A DNA stretch of 64,000 nt, taken from positions 3,596,001-3,660,000 of the forward strand of contig NZ_CP027712.1 in the NCBI RefSeq assembly GCF_003945765.1. The letters run 5' to 3'. Shown in pieces: positions 17,783 to 28,228 of the stretch. Positions within the stretch are counted from its first letter, which is position 1. Every line of letters starts with the position of its first letter. A model generated the notes under the pieces. The model made no database searches and had not been told where the DNA came from. It saw only the letters and a program-made list of their open reading frames with translations. The stretch is from Pseudomonas chlororaphis subsp. chlororaphis. Lineage in GTDB: Bacteria > Pseudomonadota > Gammaproteobacteria > Pseudomonadales > Pseudomonadaceae. The position numbers and the translations under genes were made by a program.

Positions 17783-18558
17783 CGGCATTTCCTCGGGCGC
17801 AACAGCGGACAGGTGGAGCAGTATTCGGCGGGTTCGGTGGCCTCGTAATAAAAGCAGCAGGTGCGGCGAAAGCGGATGCTCTTGCCCTCCTCCAGTTGCG
17901 TCGGCGGCCGGCGGAAGTGCCGCAGCGGGTTGTAGTCCAGGCCGAACAGCGCTGGCGCGGCCTCTTGCAGCAGCCAGTCGAAGTCCGCCTCATGACGCAG
18001 GCGGATCAGCGGGTCCTCGACCTTGCCCATGCGTTTTTCGTACAGCGAATAGACCCTCACCGCGGTGTTTTCCCAGAGGATACGCCGGGAGATGCCGCTG
18101 ACCCGGTTGAAGGTCTGCCACAGCGGCGCCAGCAGCCCGGCGAACAGCGCCTCGACAATCGCCGCGCGCCAGGCGTCGCGCTCACCCGCGGCATACGCCT
18201 GGGGCGGCCGGTCTGCCAGCGGCATCGACGACGTCCAGAGCCCGTCGTCGTGGCCGTACTCGATCACGCAGTCGTCCAGGGACAGCAGCAGGCCCTGGTC
18301 GCACACCGACATGGCGTACAGGCAGGCGCCGGTGGCGAGGAAGGAAAAACGCTTGGCCAGCAGCGAGGCGGTGATCGCCCGGGTCGGCGAACCGATCACC
18401 GGCCCCAGCTGGTCGAGCAGCGTGATACAGGTGTCATCGTCGAGCAAAGCGCGGGCGCTGAGGGAGCGCTGGCGGTCGCGTTGGGCCATGGGTTTCAGGC
18501 GCAGCGGCCCAGATAGCACGCTCCAGTCTTGCGGGTTGAAGGCGGCTTGCAGGTTCAT
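17779..18558 (-). CDS. FhuF-like siderophore-iron reductase
   Basis: The 259-residue protein ends with a cysteine pattern Cys234-Cys235-x11-Cys247-x2-Cys250 ([20 protein letters not shown]), the [2Fe-2S] signature of the FhuF C-terminal domain. Such proteins reduce Fe(III) from hydroxamate or carboxylate siderophores in the cytosol. Its start overlaps the cbrD stop (ATGA). I do not recall this gene as part of the basic Dickeya acs/cbr set; its place here suggests intracellular iron release from achromobactin. Confidence 0.85.
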   Translation of the reverse strand: MNLQAAFNPQDWSVLSGPLRLKPMAQRDRQRSLSARALLDDDTCITLLDQLGPVIGSPTRAITASLLAKRFSFLATGACLYAMSVCDQGLLLSLDDCVIEYGHDDGLWTSSMPLADRPPQAYAAGERDAWRAAIVEALFAGLLAPLWQTFNRVSGISRRILWENTAVRVYSLYEKRMGKVEDPLIRLRHEADFDWLLQEAAPALFGLDYNPLRHFRRPPTQLEEGKSIRFRRTCCFYYEATEPAEYCSTCPLLRPRKCR

Positions 18559-19346
18559 CGCGGCAGTTCCCGGCCAAAGGGAATGCACAGCGGCGTGCCG
18601 AAAAACGGATCGGCGATGATCCGGCAGTTGAGGTCGAACACCTGCTTGACCAGTTCCTCGGTCAGGATCTCCTCGGGCCGGCCCTGGGCGAACGCGGTGC
18701 GCTGGTGCACCGCCACCATATGGTCGGCGTAGCGGCAGGCCAGGTTGAGATCGTGCAGGACCATGACGATGGTCTTGTTCTCCTGGCGATTGAGCTCGCG
18801 CAACAGGTCCAGCACTTCGATCTGGTGCGCCAGGTCGAGAAAGGTGGTGGGCTCGTCGAGCAGCACGATCTCGGTGTCCTGGGCCAGGGTCATGGCGATC
18901 CACACGCGCTGGCGCTGGCCGCCGGACAAGGCATCCACCGGCCGCTCCGCCAGCGCCCGCACGCCGGTCTGCAACAGGGCGCGCTCGACCATGGCTTCGT
19001 CCTGGGCCGACCATTGCTGCATCCAGTTCTGGTAGGGATAACGCCCCAGCGCCACCAACTGGCGCACGGTGATGCCTTCGGGGGCGCTGGGCATCTGCGG
19101 CAGGATCGCCAGTTCGCGCGCCACCGCCGCGGTGGATTTGCGCTGGATATCCTCGCCATTGAGGATCACCGAACCCTGCTGCGGCTTGAGCAGCCGCGCC
19201 AGGGATTTGAGCAGGGTGCTCTTGCCGCAGCCGTTGCTGCCGATCAGCACCGACACCTGGCCCGCCGGCAGTTGCAGGTCCAGCCCGTCGATAATCACCT
19301 GGCGCTGATAGCCCAGGGTCAGTTGCTGGGTTGCCATCGAGGACAT
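18555..19346 (-). CDS. cbrD: Achromobactin ABC transporter ATP-binding protein
   Basis: This 263-residue FecE/FepC-type ATPase has Walker [10 protein letters not shown] (36-44), signature LSGGQRQR, Walker [11 protein letters not shown] and the H-loop VLHDLN. It powers uptake of ferric achromobactin through CbrB and CbrC at the inner membrane. It begins 10 bases after cbrC ends. Confidence 0.92.
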   Translation of the reverse strand: MSSMATQQLTLGYQRQVIIDGLDLQLPAGQVSVLIGSNGCGKSTLLKSLARLLKPQQGSVILNGEDIQRKSTAAVARELAILPQMPSAPEGITVRQLVALGRYPYQNWMQQWSAQDEAMVERALLQTGVRALAERPVDALSGGQRQRVWIAMTLAQDTEIVLLDEPTTFLDLAHQIEVLDLLRELNRQENKTIVMVLHDLNLACRYADHMVAVHQRTAFAQGRPEEILTEELVKQVFDLNCRIIADPFFGTPLCIPFGRELPR

Positions 19347-19356
19347 CGGGAATTCC

Positions 19357-20388
19357 TTAGTGCCGCTGGTTGATCAAAAGATAAAGAAAGAACGGCGTGC
19401 CCAGCACCGCGACAAAGATCCCCGCCGGCAGATCCAGCGGCAGGAACAGGGTGCGCCCGATCAGGTCGGCTAGCATCACCAGGTTGGCGCCGACCAGCGC
19501 CGCCATCACCGCCTGCCCGGCAAAGCCCAGGGCCACCAGGCGCTTGGCGATATGCGGCGCGATCAGCCCGACAAAGGCAATCGCCCCGCCCCAGGCCACC
19601 GCCGCCCCGGCCAGGGCCACGCTGACCAGCAACAGGCCGGCGCGCAGCCACTGTACCCGCACGCCGATGCCCTGGGCCAAGGCATCGTCCAATTGTTGCA
19701 CCCGCACCTGGCGCGCCAGCCACACCAGCAACGGCAGGATCGCCAGCAACCAGCCGGCCAGGGCCCGCGGCTCCGGCCAGCTGGCGCCATAGACGCTGCC
19801 GGTGAGCCAGACATAGGCCGACAAGGTGGTGGTCAGCGGGCTGAACACCAGGACAAAGGTGGTCACCGCCGCCAGCAGCGCCGACACGCCGACGCCGATC
19901 AGCACCAGGCGCAGCGGCGAGGTGCCCTGCCTCCAGGCCAGCAGGTAAATGGCCAGGGCCGCCAGCCCGGCACCGAGCATCGCCGCCAACGGCAAGAACT
20001 GCGGGCCCAGCAGCAGGGAGAAGAACGACAGGTACAGCACCGCCGCGGCACTGGCGCCGCTGGTGATGCCCAGCAGATCGGGGGACGCCAGCGGGTTGCG
20101 GATGATGCTCTGCAAAATCAGGCCGGACACCGCCAGCGCCGCGCCGACCAGGGCCGCCAGCAGCAGGCGCGGCAGGCGCAGTTGCTCGACGATGAACAGC
20201 AGGCGCTCGTCGCCGCCGTGCCACAGCAGCCCCAGCACGGTCAGCGGCGACAGGTTGAGCTTGCCCAGGGACAAGGCGCCGAGCATCACCAGTGCCGTCG
20301 CCAGCACGGCCAGCAACAGCCGCCACAGGGTCGCCAGGTCGATGCGCCGCGAAAAGCCGGCGGTGCGCAGGGTCAGGGTGTTATTCAT
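19357..20388 (-). CDS. cbrC: Achromobactin ABC transporter permease
   Basis: The 343-residue protein is a FecCD/BtuC-family permease with about nine hydrophobic segments. Family-typical motifs include [19 protein letters not shown] and [11 protein letters not shown]. It pairs with CbrB to form the channel. Its ATG overlaps the end of cbrB by 8 bases. Confidence 0.92.
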   Translation of the reverse strand: MNNTLTLRTAGFSRRIDLATLWRLLLAVLATALVMLGALSLGKLNLSPLTVLGLLWHGGDERLLFIVEQLRLPRLLLAALVGAALAVSGLILQSIIRNPLASPDLLGITSGASAAAVLYLSFFSLLLGPQFLPLAAMLGAGLAALAIYLLAWRQGTSPLRLVLIGVGVSALLAAVTTFVLVFSPLTTTLSAYVWLTGSVYGASWPEPRALAGWLLAILPLLVWLARQVRVQQLDDALAQGIGVRVQWLRAGLLLVSVALAGAAVAWGGAIAFVGLIAPHIAKRLVALGFAGQAVMAALVGANLVMLADLIGRTLFLPLDLPAGIFVAVLGTPFFLYLLINQRH

Positions 20389-21370
20389 AACGGCCTCCGC
20401 GACGGGCCAGGAAAATAAAGAACGGCGCGCCGAACAAGGCGGTCATCACCCCCACCGGCACCTCCTGTGGCAGGATCACCAGGCGCCCCAGGGTGTCGGC
20501 TAGCAACAGCAGGATCGCCCCCAGCACCGCGCACCCCGGCAGCAACCAGCGATGGTCGATGGACAGGCTCTTGCGCACCATGTGCGGCACCAGCAGGCCG
20601 ATGAAACCGATGCTGCCCGCCAGCGCCACCGCGCTACCCGCCAGGCCGATGATCAGCACGCTCATCAGCCAGCGGATCAACCCGGTGCGCTGCCCCAGGC
20701 CGATGGCGATGGCTTCGCCGGCGTTGAGCACATTGACCTGCCCGGCCAGCAGCAACGCACCGAGCAAGGCCAGCAAAACGCCCATCAGCAGCGGCGCGGC
20801 CAGCCCCAGGTCACGCTCGGACAACGACCCGGCGAGCCAGAACAGCACGGTGTCCAGGCCCTCCTCGTTGACCACCAGCAACGCCTGGCTGAAGGCGGAA
20901 AACAACGCGGTGATCGCCGCCCCCGCCAGGACGATGCGCAGCGGGTTGAGGCTGCCCTGCCCGCGATTGCCGATCAGCCACACCAGGCTGCCGGCCAGCG
21001 CGGCGCCGATAAAGGCGCACCACAGCCACTGGCTCATTGACGACAGGGCAAACAGCGACGAGCACAGGATGATCGCGAAGGTCGCCCCGGCATTCACCCC
21101 GAACAACCCCGGCGATGCCAGCGGGTTGCGGGTCAGCGCCTGCATCAGCGCCCCCGCCACCGCCAGGCTCGCACCCACGGCGACGGCCATCAGGGTGCGC
21201 GCCAAGCGAGTGTTGAAGATCAACTGCTGGCCGGCGCTGAGGCTGTCCGGTTGCAGCAGGCCCTTGAGCAACTGCGACGGCTCGATCCAGGTCGCCCCGG
21301 CCGCCAGGCTCAGGCCAGCGCACAGCAGCAGGACGACCAGCGCCAGGCCGAGTTTCAGCCCGCGACTCAT
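20381..21370 (-). CDS. cbrB: Achromobactin ABC transporter permease
   Basis: This 329-residue FecCD-family permease has the family motifs [19 protein letters not shown] and [12 protein letters not shown] and many hydrophobic segments. I start it at ATG 21370 ([10 protein letters not shown]), which overlaps the cbrA stop as ATGA; the longer upstream frame is just cbrA read in another frame. It is the partner of CbrC. Confidence 0.92.
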   Translation of the reverse strand: MSRGLKLGLALVVLLLCAGLSLAAGATWIEPSQLLKGLLQPDSLSAGQQLIFNTRLARTLMAVAVGASLAVAGALMQALTRNPLASPGLFGVNAGATFAIILCSSLFALSSMSQWLWCAFIGAALAGSLVWLIGNRGQGSLNPLRIVLAGAAITALFSAFSQALLVVNEEGLDTVLFWLAGSLSERDLGLAAPLLMGVLLALLGALLLAGQVNVLNAGEAIAIGLGQRTGLIRWLMSVLIIGLAGSAVALAGSIGFIGLLVPHMVRKSLSIDHRWLLPGCAVLGAILLLLADTLGRLVILPQEVPVGVMTALFGAPFFIFLARRGGRYE

Positions 21371-22257
21371 GAAGACGCCACCAGGCGGGCAATGTCGTCG
21401 AGCATCAGGTTGGCGCCGAGGATCCCTCCGGAGAAACTCCAGGCGATGCCATCGACCCGCCACACCTGCTGCTGTTGCACGGCGCGCAGCTGTTGCCAGA
21501 ACGGGTAATGCACCAGCCGTTCATAGTTGTGCCGCACCGCCTGGCTGTCGCGCTGGAATACAAAAAACAGGTCGGCATCGACCACGGGCAAGTTCTCTTT
21601 GCTGGTGAGTTTGATATAGGTGCCCCGGGACTCGCGGGCGACCGGGTTCCAGGCGAAGCCCAGCTCCGTGAGCACCGAGCCGGCGAAACTGCTCGGCAGG
21701 TAACTGCGGATGTGGTCTTCACGCACATCCAGCACCGACACCGTGGGCGGCCAGCGCCCGGCGAAAGTCACCTGCAACTGCTCGCGCAAGCGCGCCACCC
21801 GCTGCTGCCATTGCCCCAGCAGGCTGCTGGCCTGCTGCTGGCGGTTCAGGGCCGCGCCCATCAACGCCAGGGTGCGCTTGAACTCGAAGACTTCCTCGAG
21901 CATCAGCACCGTGCCCATGCGTTCGAGCAGCGGCGCGATGCGCTGGTGGCGAAAACGCGAGGCGACGATCACGTCCGGCTCCAGCAGCACGATGTCCTCA
22001 AGGCTGGGCTGGGTTTCCAGGCCAACATGAGGAACCTTCGCCAGCGCCGGGCGCAAATAACGGAAGGTCGGCTTTTCGCTCGAAGACTCCACTACGCCGC
22101 AGGGCGTCACGCCCAGCGCCACGGCGCTGTCGGTGGCGCCCTGGAACAGGGTGACCAGGCGCAGCGGTTCGGCGCGGGCGATCCGTGGCAAGGCCAGCAA
22201 CCCCAGGGACAGGCGCAACAGCGTGCGCCTGCCGGGATGGATCAGCGGTTCAGGCAT
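21367..22257 (-). CDS. cbrA: Achromobactin periplasmic binding protein
   Basis: This 296-residue FecB/FhuD-type binding protein has an N-terminal export signal (residues about 1-29, [18 protein letters not shown], with a twin-arginine flavour). The periplasmic-binding fold shows [17 protein letters not shown]. It hands ferric achromobactin to CbrBC. The start overlaps the end of acsA by 8 bases (ATGCCTGA). Confidence 0.9.
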   Translation of the reverse strand: MPEPLIHPGRRTLLRLSLGLLALPRIARAEPLRLVTLFQGATDSAVALGVTPCGVVESSSEKPTFRYLRPALAKVPHVGLETQPSLEDIVLLEPDVIVASRFRHQRIAPLLERMGTVLMLEEVFEFKRTLALMGAALNRQQQASSLLGQWQQRVARLREQLQVTFAGRWPPTVSVLDVREDHIRSYLPSSFAGSVLTELGFAWNPVARESRGTYIKLTSKENLPVVDADLFFVFQRDSQAVRHNYERLVHYPFWQQLRAVQQQQVWRVDGIAWSFSGGILGANLMLDDIARLVASS

Positions 22258-24133
22258 CGGGAGCCAGCCGCTGGAACGGGTTGACCACTTCGCCCTTGCC
22301 GAACGGCATGCTGCCCGGGCCGCCGGCGCGTTCGATCATCGGCGTCAGCAGCAGCTTCTGCGGCCAGCGCGGCGCTTCGAACAGCTGGTGCCTGATCATC
22401 GCCCGCGCCTCGTCGTCGAAGTCGATGCTCTGCAACAGAGCGTCCAGCACCTGGCGCAAGGTGCTCCACAGCGTGGTGGCCGGCACGGCGTAGACCTGGG
22501 CCAGGGTGTCGATGATCGCCCGCACGTTGACCTGGATCGCCAGGGTCTGCAGCCAGAACAGCAGGTCTTCGGGACGCTGGTGGTACAGGGTGTTGGCGTG
22601 GCCCTTCTTGATCCGGTATTCCGGGTCGGCCATGCCGTTGCGTTCCAGCCACGGCACGAAGATGCGCAGCGAATCGTGGTCGCGCAGCAGCAGGCCCTGG
22701 GCCTGGCCGGCCTTCCACACCAGCACCGCGTTCTGCCCGTGCACCTCGCCGAGCATGCCCAGGCGGAACATCCGCAGGTTGACGTCGAAGAAGCGCTGGC
22801 ACAGCTCGCCGAACAGGGTCAGCACCGAAGCCTGGGTCACCGGCAGTCCGCGGTACTGCATCCACTCATCGAAGAAGTGCCGGTTGCTGCCGGGCAATGG
22901 CGTGCCCAGGGCGGCCATCGGCAGCAGGCGGCAGTCCGGGTCGTCGAGCAAGGCTTGCGGGTAACCGCGGACCATCGCCGACAGGTGCCGCGGCGCCTCG
23001 TCGAACAGGGTCGCCTGGGGCGGCATGAAGGCCCACCACTTGCTCTCGTCGCACAGGTGCAGGCTCTGTTCCAGCACCGGGTCGAGGCGTCGCACCTGAT
23101 GCAGCAGCGCTTCGCTGAGGCCGCCGTTGATCATCTTCACCGCCGGCAGGTAGCGCGAGGCGCCCAGGGAATAGATGGCCATCGGCAGCTTGAGGTAGTC
23201 GGCGCTGGCGAAACAGGGGGTCATCGAGCGCAGCGACGAGGTGGCGAATACCGTGGCCTCGCTGAAGTCCAGGCGCTGGCAGTCGCCACGGGCAAAGGCA
23301 TCGCCCAGTTGCGCCGGCAATACATGCTCGAACTGCCACGGGTGCACCGGCAAGGCCACGTGGCTGTCACCGATGCCGCGTTCGCGCAGTTCACCGGCCA
23401 GGCGTGCCTGCAAGGCTTCGGGCAACAGGTAGCGCGCCGGGTAGACCTGTTCCAGGTCTGTCACGCCCTCGCCGCCTTGCAGCAGGTCCTTGCGCACCGC
23501 CACCCAGTTCAGCGCCACCGGCTGGGCGAACTCGGCCTGGTACTGCTGGTATTCGGCCTGCAGCAAACCCTGCTTGGCCTTGGCCAGCGGGTGGTACGGA
23601 CGATCGCGCAGCGAAGCCCACTGCTCCATGGTGCGGAAAAAGGTCGCGCCGTCCTGGGCCATCAGGCCCTGGTGGTCGACCCGGTGCTCCAGGGACAGGG
23701 CGGTCTGCCAGACGCTGATATGCAGCACTTCGAGGAACAGCGTCAGGCCCTTCTCGTTGTCCTGGAAACGCGGGCCCATGCCGGTGAACACCCGGCGCAT
23801 GAAGTCCACCGGGCCCAGCGCCGTCCAGCGCTGCTCCTGACGGGCCAGAACCTGCGTGCCCGGAACCTTTTCCCACTGCTGGGTGATGCCCGGGCGCAGG
23901 GCGATGCTGATAAAGCGCTGTTCCTGGGCGTCGCAGCACCATTCCCAGATCCGCTGCTGCCCATCCGCGCCTTCAAGGGTTGGGGCTTCAAGGGCTGGGG
24001 CTTCTGGATGGGCCTGGCGCCATTGGCTGGCGGTCAGCAGCGGCAAGGGTTCGCGGCCAAAGAAGTCTTCGGCCAGCAGGCAATCGATCAGGTCCTGCAT
24101 CACCAGTTCGGCGGCCATGGAGGTGAAATTCAT
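22250..24133 (-). CDS. acsA: Achromobactin NIS synthetase AcsA
   Basis: At 627 residues this is a full IucA/IucC-family NRPS-independent siderophore synthetase. The ATP-binding elements are YHPLAKAKQG (His181) and LPVHPWQ (His264), and EVHGQN lies further on; the C-terminal part has the FhuF-like fold of the family. It adenylates a carboxylate of a citrate-derived intermediate (or 2-oxoglutarate) and joins it to an amine during achromobactin assembly. It starts 4 bases after acsB ends. Confidence 0.92.
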   Translation of the reverse strand: MNFTSMAAELVMQDLIDCLLAEDFFGREPLPLLTASQWRQAHPEAPALEAPTLEGADGQQRIWEWCCDAQEQRFISIALRPGITQQWEKVPGTQVLARQEQRWTALGPVDFMRRVFTGMGPRFQDNEKGLTLFLEVLHISVWQTALSLEHRVDHQGLMAQDGATFFRTMEQWASLRDRPYHPLAKAKQGLLQAEYQQYQAEFAQPVALNWVAVRKDLLQGGEGVTDLEQVYPARYLLPEALQARLAGELRERGIGDSHVALPVHPWQFEHVLPAQLGDAFARGDCQRLDFSEATVFATSSLRSMTPCFASADYLKLPMAIYSLGASRYLPAVKMINGGLSEALLHQVRRLDPVLEQSLHLCDESKWWAFMPPQATLFDEAPRHLSAMVRGYPQALLDDPDCRLLPMAALGTPLPGSNRHFFDEWMQYRGLPVTQASVLTLFGELCQRFFDVNLRMFRLGMLGEVHGQNAVLVWKAGQAQGLLLRDHDSLRIFVPWLERNGMADPEYRIKKGHANTLYHQRPEDLLFWLQTLAIQVNVRAIIDTLAQVYAVPATTLWSTLRQVLDALLQSIDFDDEARAMIRHQLFEAPRWPQKLLLTPMIERAGGPGSMPFGKGEVVNPFQRLAPDA

Positions 24134-24137
24134 CGGA

Positions 24138-24911
24138 TTATTTTCCTTCTAGAGAAAGGGTGGCCAACCTGGCCTGGAGAGCACGAAAGGCAATGCCGCG
24201 TTCGTCGCCGAGGACAAAGGCCCGGACCCCGCGCTCGCGCCAGCGGCCCAGGTCGCCCTGCTGCCGGGGAATGGCGCAATACGGCACGCCGGCATGGTCC
24301 GCCGCCTGCCAGGCATCGAGCAGCGCCTGCTGGACCGCCGGCTGGTCGATCTGCCAGGGCATGCCGAGGGATTGCGAGAGGTCGGCCGCGCCTTCGAGGA
24401 TCATGTCCAGGCCCGGCACCGCGGCGATCTGCGCGGCGTTGCGCACGCCGGCGACGCTTTCGATCATCGCCACCAGCATGATCTGCTCGTTGGCCTGCCC
24501 CACGTACTGCGCCAGGCTGTGCTTGCCGAAACTGCCGGGGCGCCCGGCGTTGAGGCTGCGCTGGCCCAGCGGGTGGTATTTGCAGGCGGCAATCGCCGCC
24601 TGCAACTGCTCGGCGGATTCGATCATCGGCAGCACGATGCCCTGGGCGCCGCCGTCGAGCAGGCGCAGCATTGTCTTGGGGTTGAGGTCGGCGACCCGCA
24701 CCAGCGGCGTCAGCTCGTAGGCCTCGGCGGTGCGGATCATGTGCTCGACGGTTTCCGGATTGATCAGCACGTGTTCCATGTCGATGATCACGAAGTCGAA
24801 CCCGGCCTCGGCGATCAGCTCGATGGCCGCCGGCGCCGGGATCGAGCTGATCAGCCCGTACACCGCCTGCCCGGCCGCCAGTTTGCGTTTCAGCTGGTTG
24901 CTTCTCAGCAT
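24138..24911 (-). CDS. acsB: HpcH/HpaI-aldolase-fold protein AcsB (possible citrate synthase)
   Basis: The 257-residue protein belongs to the HpcH/HpaI aldolase superfamily: FDFVIIDMEH (Glu46, His47), PLVRVADLNP, and GIVLPMIESAEQ are visible. In staphyloferrin B clusters the homologous SbnG makes citrate from oxaloacetate and acetyl-CoA, so AcsB may provide citrate for the first NIS step. That function is inference from the family. Its start overlaps the acsC stop by 7 bases. Confidence 0.88.
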   Translation of the reverse strand: MLRSNQLKRKLAAGQAVYGLISSIPAPAAIELIAEAGFDFVIIDMEHVLINPETVEHMIRTAEAYELTPLVRVADLNPKTMLRLLDGGAQGIVLPMIESAEQLQAAIAACKYHPLGQRSLNAGRPGSFGKHSLAQYVGQANEQIMLVAMIESVAGVRNAAQIAAVPGLDMILEGAADLSQSLGMPWQIDQPAVQQALLDAWQAADHAGVPYCAIPRQQGDLGRWRERGVRAFVLGDERGIAFRALQARLATLSLEGK

Positions 24912-26794
24912 GCTTGCGGCCTGTAGGCATGAAGTGGGTTGGGCACCGACTTGAAGCGCCGCTCGCCGTCGCCCAGCAGGCGGCGCTTGGTCAGTTCTTC
25001 GACTTCGTAGCTCGGCGCGAACACGTCGAACAGGCCGAAACGGTCGCGGTGCTGCGGATGGGCGTCCTGGTAGTCGAGGATTACCTCGGCGGTCATTTGC
25101 CAGAACTGGCCTTCGTCGAGCTGGTAGTGCTGGCGCAGAAAGATCGCCATCTCCGCCAGGCAGATGAAGAAGAAGCAGTCGCAGGAGAAATCCCGTACCG
25201 CGTTGACATCGTCGGTGAGGATGAAGGAGTTGCGATTCAGCTTGGCGTGGCTGGCCGGCAGCGGCACCAGCTCCGGGCACAGCTCGGGGCGCGCCAGGTG
25301 CGCCGGCGAGTAGCGCACGCCGTCGTGGAAGTCCTTGAGGGCGATGCGCTGCGGCCAGCCCTGCTTGACGATCAGCACGATGTTCTGGCCGTGGGATTCC
25401 ATGCCGATGCCTTCGGCGTAGAGCATGTGGATGATCGGCGGCACCGTCACCTGCAGCAGCTGGCGGGTCCAGGCCTGCAGGCCGTACTGGCGGATCCAGG
25501 CGTCGATGAACGGCTGCTGCGGCCCTGTGCCGTAGCGGTTCTCCACATGGCTCAGGCCGTTGAACGGCACCGCCTGCTCGTCCGCCTTCAGGTACTGATG
25601 GAGGCTTTCGCGCCAGATCGCCCCCAGGGTGCCGTAGGCCTGGGGACTGCGGGACGGAGGCAGGTGCTGGTAGTCGAAGCTGACCCCGGCCACTTCGCCG
25701 AGGATCACGAAATCCAGCTGGCGCGCGGTGCTGTCGCTGGCGATCAGCTGTTGCAGCCAGTCGGTGATGATCGGCCCGTTCAGCACCGTGTGCCGGGCCA
25801 GGATGCGCGTGCTGGAAGTGTTGGTCATGCTCATGGCCAGCTTGACGTAGGGCCGCTGCTTGGCCGTGGCGTTGGCCAGGGTGCGGATCGACTGCTGGGC
25901 CTTGTACTGATCATCCGAGGTGCCGAGGTAGATCAGCTCGCCGCTGAGCAACTCCGGGTAGAAGGTCGAGACAATCAGGTTTTCCCACTGCCACGGGTGC
26001 ACCGGCAGCAGCTGGTAGTCGTCCAGCGCCCTACCCTGGCTGGCCAGTTGTCGCTCGACCTGCTGCCAGCGCTCGGCGCCCAGCTCCTGGCGGATAAAGG
26101 CCGGGAAGTCGAGTTTCTGCGAATGGTTGAGCGAGGCCCGGTTGCGCGCAACCGCCAGCCACACCACGGCGATCGGCGTGGCGAATTCCGGGCCGTAGGC
26201 CTGGTTGTCCGCCAGGGAAAAGCCGATGCGCGACTTGTAGCACGGGTGGTAGCTGTGGGCGTCCATGAAGTGCTGCTCCAGGGCGTCCACGTCCAGCTGG
26301 CAGGACGGTTTCTCGGCCTGGTAGCCCTGGCTGCGCGCTTGCAGATCCTTGAGCTGGGTCTGCTCCAGTTCCTGGATGAAACGCCCCAGGTGCGGGCTGT
26401 CCTGATAGTCACCAAGCAGCTCGGCCAGGGCCTGGTGCAGGTCCGGCACGCTGCGCCGGCCGCGGCTGTCGAGGCGTTCGAGGCTGGCGGAATCGAGGCG
26501 GATCAAATCGAAGCTGGCGCTGAGCAGGCCGTTGCAGTGGTACTCCACCCGCTGCTGCTGGCCGTCGATGCCGAGCACCACAAAACGGCGCTGGCCGCTG
26601 TCATGGCCGTGCGGGCCGCCCTCCAGCGGCTGGCTGTCGAACGGCAGCACGCCTTCATACAGCAGGGTCTGCAACAGCTGGCCAACCACCCGCTGCTGGA
26701 CTTTTTCGTCGATACGCCCATCCACCGTGGCCAGCCAGGCACCGGGACCGGAGGGCTGGCTTGAGGTTGTCGAGATTGCAGTCGCCATGTTCAT
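24905..26794 (-). CDS. acsC: Achromobactin NIS synthetase AcsC
   Basis: This 629-residue IucA/IucC-family synthetase has YHPCYKSRIG (His183), LPVHPWQWEN (His266) and GMESHGQNIVL, the ATP-binding signatures. It performs one of the later condensations in achromobactin synthesis, joining diaminobutyrate-type amines to the citryl core. It begins 18 bases after yhcA ends, the largest gap in this run of genes. Confidence 0.92.
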   Translation of the reverse strand: MNMATAISTTSSQPSGPGAWLATVDGRIDEKVQQRVVGQLLQTLLYEGVLPFDSQPLEGGPHGHDSGQRRFVVLGIDGQQQRVEYHCNGLLSASFDLIRLDSASLERLDSRGRRSVPDLHQALAELLGDYQDSPHLGRFIQELEQTQLKDLQARSQGYQAEKPSCQLDVDALEQHFMDAHSYHPCYKSRIGFSLADNQAYGPEFATPIAVVWLAVARNRASLNHSQKLDFPAFIRQELGAERWQQVERQLASQGRALDDYQLLPVHPWQWENLIVSTFYPELLSGELIYLGTSDDQYKAQQSIRTLANATAKQRPYVKLAMSMTNTSSTRILARHTVLNGPIITDWLQQLIASDSTARQLDFVILGEVAGVSFDYQHLPPSRSPQAYGTLGAIWRESLHQYLKADEQAVPFNGLSHVENRYGTGPQQPFIDAWIRQYGLQAWTRQLLQVTVPPIIHMLYAEGIGMESHGQNIVLIVKQGWPQRIALKDFHDGVRYSPAHLARPELCPELVPLPASHAKLNRNSFILTDDVNAVRDFSCDCFFFICLAEMAIFLRQHYQLDEGQFWQMTAEVILDYQDAHPQHRDRFGLFDVFAPSYEVEELTKRRLLGDGERRFKSVPNPLHAYRPQAC

Positions 26795-26812
26795 ACCTTG
26801 TGCGAAGAAGGG

Positions 26813-28228
26813 TTAACGGTGTTCGAGGGCGCCGGGCACAGCCTCGGCGGTCTCGTCGGAAAGGGGAAAACGCCAGGCGCAGGGCAGTGCCAGCAGGATC
26901 AGCAGGCCGGTGGCCACGAACACCTCGCTGATGGCGGATGACATGCCCGCCTGGGCCTGCACGCCGCCATCGATCAGGCGGAACTCCAGCCACAGCGAGG
27001 CGATGACAATGCCCAGGGACGACACCAGGCGCCGCGATATGTTGTTCATCGCCGCGCCCTGGGTGACCATCGGCTCGGGCAAGGCATTCAGCCCGGCGGT
27101 GGTCACCGGCATGTAGGACAGGCCCAGGCCCGCGCCGCGCAGCATCATCAGCGCGAACACCAGGCCGATCGCCGCATTGGCCGGGAGCAGGCCCAGGGCC
27201 AGGGTCGACAGCCCGGTCAGCAGCAGGCCGATGGACACCACCCGGCGCGGCCCGTGGCGATCCAGGGCGCTGCCGCCCATGCGCCCGAACAGACTGGCGA
27301 ACACCGCCGTGCACAGCAGCGCCAGGCCGGTCCAGATGGCGCTGTAGCCGAGCACCGTCTGCACCAGCAACGGCAGCAGCACCAGGCACTCGAACATGCC
27401 CACCGACTGCACCACGGCGATGATCACGCTCAGGCGGTAACCGCGCAGGGCGAAGATCCGCAGGTTGAGCAGCGGCGCCTCGCGGCGCAGCTCCAGACGG
27501 ACAAAGGCCACCAGGCACAGCAGCGCTACCAGCAGCATTCCCAGGTTCATAGGGTTGGCCAGCGCGGCAGCGTGGTGCAGGCGGCTAATGGCAATCATCA
27601 GCAGGCCGATGCCCGAAGCGATCAGCAGGTAGCCGGCCAGGTCGAACGGCTTGCGCTCGGCCGGCTCGGAAGCCGGCAAGACCGCGAGGCCCATCAGCAG
27701 CGCGACGACGCCGATCGGCACGTTCATCAAAAACAGCGAGCGCCAGCTGAACCACTCCAGCAGCAGGCTGCCGCACAGCGGGCCCACCGCCGGCGCCAGC
27801 ATCACCGCCGCGCCCCACAGGCCGGTGACCCGGCCGCGCTCGTCCTTGGCGTACACCGCGAAGATGATCGCCAGGGACAGCGGGATCATCAGCCCGCTGG
27901 CGATGCCCTGCACCACCCGCGCGGCGATCACCAGGGCGATGGAATCGGCCAGGGCACCGAGCAGCGAACCGCCGATAAACAGCGCCACGCCCCACAGGTA
28001 CAGGCGTCGCCGACCCAGGCGCTGGCTGAGGAAGCTGGTCAGCGGCATGGTCATGCCCATGCTGGTCATGAAGGCCGCGACTATCCAGGTGGCCATCAGC
28101 GGGCCGATGGCGAAGGCCTGCATGAACGCCGGCAGCGCCGGGTTCAGCGAGCTGTTGTTGAGGCTGACGGTCATAGTGCCGAGCAGCACGTTGACCACCA
28201 CCCAAGCGCGCGGTGCCTTGAAACTCAC
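26813..28228 (-). CDS. yhcA: MFS transporter YhcA, probable achromobactin exporter
   Basis: The 471-residue protein has about 14 hydrophobic segments and the DHA2/EmrB-type pattern, including the motif GRRRLYLWG after TM2 and VVQGIASGLMIPLSLAI. It sits in the achromobactin operon at the same place as yhcA of Dickeya. Export of the finished siderophore is the likely role. Its start overlaps the acsE stop (ATGA). Confidence 0.9.
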   Translation of the reverse strand: MSFKAPRAWVVVNVLLGTMTVSLNNSSLNPALPAFMQAFAIGPLMATWIVAAFMTSMGMTMPLTSFLSQRLGRRRLYLWGVALFIGGSLLGALADSIALVIAARVVQGIASGLMIPLSLAIIFAVYAKDERGRVTGLWGAAVMLAPAVGPLCGSLLLEWFSWRSLFLMNVPIGVVALLMGLAVLPASEPAERKPFDLAGYLLIASGIGLLMIAISRLHHAAALANPMNLGMLLVALLCLVAFVRLELRREAPLLNLRIFALRGYRLSVIIAVVQSVGMFECLVLLPLLVQTVLGYSAIWTGLALLCTAVFASLFGRMGGSALDRHGPRRVVSIGLLLTGLSTLALGLLPANAAIGLVFALMMLRGAGLGLSYMPVTTAGLNALPEPMVTQGAAMNNISRRLVSSLGIVIASLWLEFRLIDGGVQAQAGMSSAISEVFVATGLLILLALPCAWRFPLSDETAEAVPGALEHR

